A DNA stretch of 44,109 nt, taken from Candidatus Merdivicinus faecavium. Lineage in GTDB: Bacteria > Bacillota > Clostridia > Oscillospirales > Ruminococcaceae. Shown here piece after piece: positions 40,700 to 44,109 of the stretch. Position numbers and translations under genes: made by a program. The stretch is taken from contig DVKD01000022.1 of assembly GCA_018716285.1 (NCBI GenBank), positions 1 to 44,109 of the forward strand, in the 5' to 3' direction. The notes under the pieces were generated by a model. The model did no database searches and was not told the origin of the DNA. It saw nothing but the letters and a program-made list of their open reading frames with translations. How positions within the stretch are numbered: position 1 is the first letter of the stretch; each line of letters opens with the position of its first letter.

Positions 40700-41350
40700 A
40701 TGGAAACTCTGCTCCTCTGCGTCTCGCTGCTGATTTCCGCCTTTGTGGCTTATCTGATCGGCAGCATCAACTTCGCCATCATTGTGACCCGGCTGTTTGC
40801 CAAAAAGGATATCCGCGATTTCGGCAGCGGCAACGCCGGGATGACCAATGTGCTGCGCACGCTGGGAGCAGGCCCGGCGGCCCTGGTTACGGTCGGCGAC
40901 TTCTGCAAGGGTCTGCTGGCGGTGCTTTTCGGGCACCTGATCATCGGCTACCTGGGCGGCGGCCTCCCCTTCTTCACCGACTATATGATCGCGCTGTTCG
41001 TCATGCTGGGGCACTGCTTCCCCGTCTTTTACGGTTTTAAGGGCGGCAAGGGGATCTTGGTCTCGGCCGGCGTCATCCTGGCCCTCGACTGGCGGGTTTT
41101 CCTCATCATCCTGGGAGTTTTCCTGGTGGTCGTGGCCATCAGGCGGATCGTCTCCCTCGCCTCCATTTCGGCTGCGGTGGCCTTCCCCATCGCGACGCTG
41201 GTCCTCGCGCTGATCGACGGGTCGCCCTACGTCCTTTGGGACACCCTGTTCTCGGTGGTGCTGTCGGCGATCGTCATCTTCATGCACCGCGCCAACATCA
41301 AGCGGCTGTTAAACGGCACCGAAAAGCCGTTTGGGAAAAAGAAAAAGTAG
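40700..41350 (+). CDS. plsY: Acyl-phosphate glycerol-3-phosphate acyltransferase
   Basis: 216 residues with five membrane helices and the PlsY motifs: YLIGSINFAIIVTRLFAKKDIRDFGSGNAGMTNVLRTLG (the first two written as one block of conserved Ser, Asn and Gly), LGHCFPVFYGFKGGKGI, and the third near RRIVSLASISAAV. It makes 1-acyl-glycerol-3-phosphate from acyl-phosphate, the first membrane-bound step of phospholipid synthesis. AAAGGA lies before the ATG. It is followed by gpsA, which makes its substrate glycerol-3-phosphate. Confidence 0.95.
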   Translation: METLLLCVSLLISAFVAYLIGSINFAIIVTRLFAKKDIRDFGSGNAGMTNVLRTLGAGPAALVTVGDFCKGLLAVLFGHLIIGYLGGGLPFFTDYMIALFVMLGHCFPVFYGFKGGKGILVSAGVILALDWRVFLIILGVFLVVVAIRRIVSLASISAAVAFPIATLVLALIDGSPYVLWDTLFSVVLSAIVIFMHRANIKRLLNGTEKPFGKKKK

Positions 41351-41389
41351 GTCCGAAACCTGACAGGGCCGCGCATTCGGAGGAGCCTT

Positions 41390-41758
41390 ATGAAAAAATG
41401 GTACGACGAGGAATACGCCTTTGAGATCGAGGTGACCGGCTTCCTGCGGGGCAGCCGCACCGAGGGGTACTGCCGCAACGGCGAGGAGATCGGCGACCGG
41501 TACGCCTGCACCTACGGCTGCCCGGTCAACGCGGACGGGCAGGGCATCTGTTCCAAGACGATGACCCTCCTCTTCCCCCTCATGGAGGCAATCCGCAGCG
41601 GCGGCAGCCTCGAGAACCTCGGCGGAGCGGACCGGTACAGCAAGGAACTGGTCTGCCCGGACGGCTGCGTGATCTTCCGGCTGACAGCGCGGAAGACCGG
41701 AAATACGAATTTTTACAAAAGGGATCGTTCTATTGAAAAAGAAGATCCCTGCTTTTGA
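41390..41758 (+). CDS. TIGR04076-family protein
   Basis: 122 residues. The pattern is that of the TIGR04076 family: an N-terminal beta strand with FEIEVTGFL, EEIGDRYACTYGCPVNADGQGICSKTM with cysteines, LLFPLMEAIRSGGSLENLGG, and RYSKELVCPDGCVIFRLTARK. It is a small cysteine-rich cytoplasmic protein of unknown function, common in anaerobes. GGAGGAG precedes the ATG. Here it sits between plsY and gpsA, which are otherwise adjacent in many Clostridia. Confidence 0.75.
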   Translation: MKKWYDEEYAFEIEVTGFLRGSRTEGYCRNGEEIGDRYACTYGCPVNADGQGICSKTMTLLFPLMEAIRSGGSLENLGGADRYSKELVCPDGCVIFRLTARKTGNTNFYKRDRSIEKEDPCF

Positions 41759-41775
41759 AGCGGAAAGGAGTAGGC

Positions 41776-42792
41776 ATGGCGAAAATTGCGATTCTGGGTT
41801 CAGGAGGCTTCGGCGTCTCCCTGGCGGTGATGTGCCACCGGTACGGGCACGAGGTGACCCTTTGGGGCAAATTCCCCGAGGAGATTGCCCAGATCCGGCG
41901 GGACGGGGAAAATAAGCGGCTGCTGCCCGGCGTGCCGGTCGATCCCGGCATCCGGCTGACCAGCGCGCTCGAGGAGATCTCCGGGGCGGAGCTTGTCATC
42001 TTCGCGGTGCCGTCCTTTGCCGTGCGGGAGACGGCGCGGGCCGCGGCGCCCTTCCTTTCACCGGGGGTCGTCGCCGCGAACGTCGGCAAGGGCCTGGAAA
42101 AAGGGACCAAAAAGCGGCTGAGCGAGGTTATCGCCGAGGAGATCCCGGGCCGCGATATTGTCGCGGTCTCCGGCCCCTCCCATGCGGAGGAGGTCGCCCG
42201 CGGGGTGCCCACCACCGTAGTGGCCGCCTGCTTAAACCGCGCCGCCGCCGAATTTGTGCAGGACACCCTCACCAACCAGACCCTGCGCATCTATGTGAGC
42301 GACGATGTGACCGGCGTAGAGCTCGCCGGAGCGCTCAAGAACATGATCGCCGTCTGCGCCGGCATCTGCGACGGGATGCAGCTCGGGGACAACGCCCGGG
42401 CCGCCCTCATCACCCGCGGCCTCGCCGAGATCGCCCGTCTGGGTATCGCGATGGGCGCGCGCCGGTCGACCTTCGCGGGGCTGGCGGGAGTGGGCGACCT
42501 CATCGTCACCTGCACGAGCGTCCATTCCCGCAACCACCGCGCCGGCATCCTCATCGGCCAGGGCGTCCCGCCCGCTGAGGCGGTCGCCCGGATCGGCATG
42601 ACGGTCGAGGGCTGCCTCGCCGCCCAGACCGCCTGGGAGCTCGCCCGCGAAAAGGGCGTCCCCATGCCCATCGTCGAGCAGTTAAACCTCGTCCTGACCG
42701 AAAATAAGGATCCCCACGCCGCCGTCGCCGACCTCATGAACCGCCCCACCCGCCATGAGGACGAGCGCGTCTGGATGGAACAGACCCTGTAG
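41776..42792 (+). CDS. gpsA: Glycerol-3-phosphate dehydrogenase [NAD(P)+]
   Basis: 338 residues. The Rossmann start is KIAILGSGGFGVSLAVMCHRYGHEV (GxGxxG), then VIFAVPSFAVRETARAA, AANVGKGLEKGT, SGPSHAEEVARGVPTTVV, the catalytic lysine segment VELAGALKNMIAVCAGICDG, NARAALITRGLAEIARLG and the LAGVGDLIVTCTSVHSRN motif. It reduces dihydroxyacetone phosphate to glycerol-3-phosphate for phospholipids. The ATG at 41776 has AAAGGAGT upstream. It closes the der-plsY-gpsA run and is followed by a strong terminator. Confidence 0.97.
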   Translation: MAKIAILGSGGFGVSLAVMCHRYGHEVTLWGKFPEEIAQIRRDGENKRLLPGVPVDPGIRLTSALEEISGAELVIFAVPSFAVRETARAAAPFLSPGVVAANVGKGLEKGTKKRLSEVIAEEIPGRDIVAVSGPSHAEEVARGVPTTVVAACLNRAAAEFVQDTLTNQTLRIYVSDDVTGVELAGALKNMIAVCAGICDGMQLGDNARAALITRGLAEIARLGIAMGARRSTFAGLAGVGDLIVTCTSVHSRNHRAGILIGQGVPPAEAVARIGMTVEGCLAAQTAWELAREKGVPMPIVEQLNLVLTENKDPHAAVADLMNRPTRHEDERVWMEQTL

Positions 42793-42794
42793 CA

Positions 42795-42841
42795 CAAAAA
42801 ACCGCCGCCCACCGCAAAAAGCGATGGAACGGCGGTTTTTG
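42795..42841. terminator. Bidirectional terminator after gpsA
   Basis: AAAAACCGCCG and CGGCGGTTTTT enclose an inner CCACCGC/GCGATGG stem. It ends gpsA and, on the other strand, the convergent 95-codon gene. Confidence 0.88.
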
Positions 42842-42855
42842 ATCCGCTTTTGCCG

Positions 42856-43143
42856 CTATTTGGCCGCGCCGCACTCGCGGTCGAGCCAGACCGATGCAAT
42901 ATCAAGCGCCTGGTACAGGCCGTGCCTGTCCGCACGCTTGGCGATGAGCTTCTGCGGCGGGAGAGTCAGGTCGGTCGCCATCATCTGGACCGAGATCTCG
43001 TCCGCGACCTTCAGATCCTTTACCTGCTTGTGGGAGCGGATCTGCAGCATGACGACATAGGGGTCGGACATTCTTCCGTAGTAAATCGTATCCTGAAGGC
43101 GGACCAGCGGCCGGCCTTTATATAAGAAAAATTCCTGGGACAT
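42856..43143 (-). CDS. Conserved-looking hypothetical protein (95 aa)
   Basis: Ninety-five residues, no signal or membrane segment. The sequence (FFLYKGRPLVRLQDTIYYGRMSDPYVVMLQI, then SVQMMATDLTLPPQKLIAKRADRHGLYQALDIASVWLDREC) suggests a small alpha/beta fold; the 'YYGrmsDpYVvml' part looks conserved in style but I do not recognise a named family. AAAGGAGG six bases before the ATG marks it as expressed. It is alone between the gpsA terminator and the tRNA promoter region. Confidence 0.7.
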   Translation of the reverse strand: MSQEFFLYKGRPLVRLQDTIYYGRMSDPYVVMLQIRSHKQVKDLKVADEISVQMMATDLTLPPQKLIAKRADRHGLYQALDIASVWLDRECGAAK

Positions 43144-43252
43144 AAGGGTTCCTCCTTTGCTCTGTGATTATACCATTTTACCACAGAAGACGGGACGAGT
43201 AAAGTCGGAAAATGTGAATTTTTCCTTTTTCGAATTTTTTTGAAAAAGGGGG

Positions 43253-43281
43253 TTGACATCCGGGTAAAAGCTGTGTATAAT
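43253..43281 (+). promoter_or_regulatory. Promoter of the tRNA operon
   Basis: TTGACA (43253-43258), 17 bases, TATAAT (43276-43281): consensus sigma-A promoter 40 bases before tRNA-Val. Confidence 0.92.
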
Positions 43282-43321
43282 AAATACTGTTGTTGCAGGG
43301 CATGAGTCCCGATCAACAGTC

Positions 43322-43397
43322 GGGGGTATAGCTCAGCTGGGAGAGCATCTGCCTTACAAGCAGGAGGTCACAGGTTCGAGCCCTGTTGTCCCCACCA
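43322..43397 (+). tRNA. tRNA-Val (anticodon TAC)
   Basis: Full cloverleaf of 76 bases with encoded CCA: acceptor GGGGGTA/TGTCCCC, D arm with AGCTGGGA, anticodon loop CTTACAA (TAC), T loop TTCGAGC. Confidence 0.97.
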
Positions 43398-43402
43398 GAA
43401 AT

Positions 43403-43479
43403 GGCCTGCTAGCTCAGTTGGTTAGAGCGCTAGCCTGTCACGCTAGAGGTCGTGGGTTCGAGCCCCATGCAGGTCGCCA
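43403..43479 (+). tRNA. tRNA-Asp (anticodon GTC)
   Basis: 77 bases with encoded CCA: acceptor GGCCTGC/GCAGGTC, anticodon stem CTAGC/GCTAG with loop CTGTCAC, discriminator G as expected for Asp. Confidence 0.97.
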
Positions 43480-43504
43480 TTTTTTTCTTCCGTTCCCCGC
43501 CTAT

Positions 43505-43580
43505 GCTTCTGTAGCTCAGTCGGTAGAGCAGGGGACTGAAAATCCCCGTGTCGTTGGTTCGATTCCGACCGGAAGCACCA
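43505..43580 (+). tRNA. tRNA-Phe (anticodon GAA)
   Basis: 76 bases with encoded CCA: acceptor GCTTCTG/CGGAAGC, anticodon stem GGGGA/TCCCC with loop CTGAAAA. Confidence 0.97.
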
Positions 43581-43583
43581 TCT

Positions 43584-43659
43584 GCGGATTTAGCTCATCT
43601 GGTAGAGCGCCACCTTGCCATGGTGGAGGTAGCGAGTTCGAGCCTCGTAATCCGCTCCA
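43584..43659 (+). tRNA. tRNA-Gly (anticodon GCC)
   Basis: 76 bases with encoded CCA: acceptor GCGGATT/AATCCGC, anticodon stem CCACC/GGTGG with loop TTGCCAT. It is only three bases after tRNA-Phe; all four tRNAs form one transcript. Confidence 0.97.
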
Positions 43660-43710
43660 TTATCCTATTCAAACGCCCAGAAATAGGTAATTCGACAGAG
43701 GGGTTCTCTG

Positions 43711-43750
43711 GACCACAGGCTTTGCTGCCTGTGGTTTCTTTCTTTTTCCG
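43711..43750 (+). terminator. Terminator of the tRNA operon
   Basis: ACCACAGGC and GCCTGTGGT pair around TTTGCT, followed by a T-rich run (TTCTTTCTTTTT). Confidence 0.85.
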
Positions 43751-43803
43751 AAAAACGACGCGCCTGTTTGTCGATTGACAGGCGCGTCGTTTTTTGCTAC
43801 AAT
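43751..43803 (+). promoter_or_regulatory. Toxin promoter inside a terminator-like hairpin
   Basis: TTGACA (43775-43780), 17 bases, TACAAT (43798-43803) drives the small ORF at 43,868. The same bases form the right arm of a perfect hairpin (AAACGACGCGCCTGT with ACAGGCGCGTCGTTT) ending in six T, so incoming transcription would be stopped exactly where the new promoter lies. Confidence 0.8.
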
Positions 43804-43867
43804 AAAACCAAGGCGCGGCCAGATACGGTAGGCGGTTCAATCTTGCCCTCGAAAGGGGGTGCTGCTC

Positions 43868-43951
43868 ATGGATACAACGGTGCTGGTATTACTTATCATC
43901 ATCCTTTATCTCATCAAAGAGATTATCCGGATCGGCAATAAAAGAAAGTAG
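43868..43951 (+). CDS. Small hydrophobic type I toxin-like peptide (27 aa)
   Basis: ATG to TAG encodes 27 residues: a short acidic start (MDTT), one membrane helix (VLVLLIIILYLIKEIIRI) and a basic tail (GNKRK). AAAGGGGGT is the ribosome site, eight bases upstream. Size, single helix and charged C-terminus are those of Fst/TxpA/holin-like type I toxins of Firmicutes. A convergent antisense RNA gene with its own promoter overlaps its 3' end. By family knowledge such peptides damage the membrane when over-produced. I do not recognise the exact family member. Confidence 0.75.
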   Translation: MDTTVLVLLIIILYLIKEIIRIGNKRK

Positions 43952-44030
43952 CCGCCCAACCTCCTACAGTTAGCGGCTACTTCTTTTAGCGAAAGACTTT
44001 AGGGGCGAACCGTCTATCGGCCCCGCCTCT
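43940..44030 (-). ncRNA. Antisense RNA, probable type I antitoxin
   Basis: A minus-strand promoter, TTGACT (44065-44060), 17 bases, TAGAAT (44042-44037), starts an RNA near 44,030 that runs to the shared terminator. It contains a hairpin GGGGC...GCCCC (near 44,003-44,025) and overlaps the last codons and terminator of the toxin mRNA by about 45 bases. Convergent toxin and antitoxin genes sharing a bidirectional terminator are the layout of the par/Fst locus. Confidence 0.65.
43948..43985. terminator. Bidirectional terminator shared by toxin and antisense RNA
   Basis: GTAGCCGC (43948-43955) and GCGGCTAC (43973-43980) form the stem; TTCTTTT follows on the plus strand and TTTCTTTT on the minus strand. 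The stem begins within the toxin stop codon. Confidence 0.85.
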
Positions 44031-44073
44031 GTTTTTATTCTACCACAAAGGAACGGGAAAGTCAATCCCTCGG

Positions 44074-44109
44074 TTGACAAGCCGGGCAGCTTTTGCTACA
44101 ATAAAACCA
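44074..44109 (+). promoter_or_regulatory. Second copy of the toxin promoter at the window end
   Basis: TTGACA, 17 bases, TACAAT followed by AAAACCA, the same as at 43,775-43,809: TTTTGCTACAATAAAACCA is shared exactly. The repeat distance is about 299 bases. A second toxin module probably follows outside the window. Confidence 0.75.

Noticed and set aside
1-44109. CRISPR array, prophage or complete transposon
   Set aside because: No regularly spaced repeats, no terminal inverted repeats with a transposase, no phage structural genes; only the remnant at the left edge.

Overview
The window reads as a piece of chromosome from a fairly GC-rich member of the Firmicutes, most likely a gut-type Clostridia in or near Oscillospirales. 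This is inferred from gene content and order (rny, DUF177-rpmF, DUF512-der-plsY-gpsA, SdpR/SdpI, an M-box leader, ArsR/AraC regulators), strong AAAGGAGG ribosome sites, and sigma-A promoters with 17-base spacers. There is no phage, CRISPR array or complete insertion sequence. The first 1.3 kb is lower in GC and is the decayed end of an integrative element: a DnaC-like ATPase tail, an XRE repressor with its operator region, a small unknown gene and a serine recombinase cut off after its catalytic domain.

Layout: 1-1,335 element remnant. 1,405-4,761 mgtA Mg2+ transporter gene behind an M-box Mg2+ riboswitch and a further 400-base leader with a second attenuator-like fold and two small ORFs. 4,886-7,772 CofE-like ligase and a GH52 beta-xylosidase. 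7,777-8,570 DIP1984-family gene followed at once by a tRNA-like RNA. 8,596-10,476 AraC regulator and a UroD-like methyltransferase. 10,477-11,635 a gene-free kilobase with opposing promoters and several long hairpins. 11,636-14,323 RNase Y and an SdpR/SdpI-like pair under a perfect 34-bp palindrome. 14,368-16,139 three paralogous lipoproteins (minus strand). 16,376-21,544 NAD synthetase, flavodoxin, uracil permease and an SLH-like exported protein. 21,646-23,903 polyphosphate:AMP phosphotransferase (minus) and a second flavodoxin-like gene.

From 36,101 down to 23,948 ten closely spaced or overlapping minus-strand genes look like one long operon: comM, ilvB, a 50-codon membrane ORF, ilvN, comEC, holA, an RNase M5-like Toprim gene, MBOAT acyltransferase, DHHW protein and a sialidase-fold protein. 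A DnaA-box cluster lies just upstream of comM. On the plus strand follow DUF177-rpmF and the conserved DUF512-(GNAT)-der-plsY-TIGR04076-gpsA run. The window ends with a minus-strand hypothetical gene, a four-tRNA operon (Val, Asp, Phe, Gly) and a type I toxin/antisense-RNA module whose promoter is repeated at the very last bases, so a tandem second copy probably follows.

The best candidates for something new are the DIP1984 gene plus tRNA-like RNA at 7.8-8.4 kb, the second attenuator in the mgtA leader, the unexplained RNA-like region at 10.5-11.1 kb, and the small membrane ORF coupled between ilvB and ilvN.
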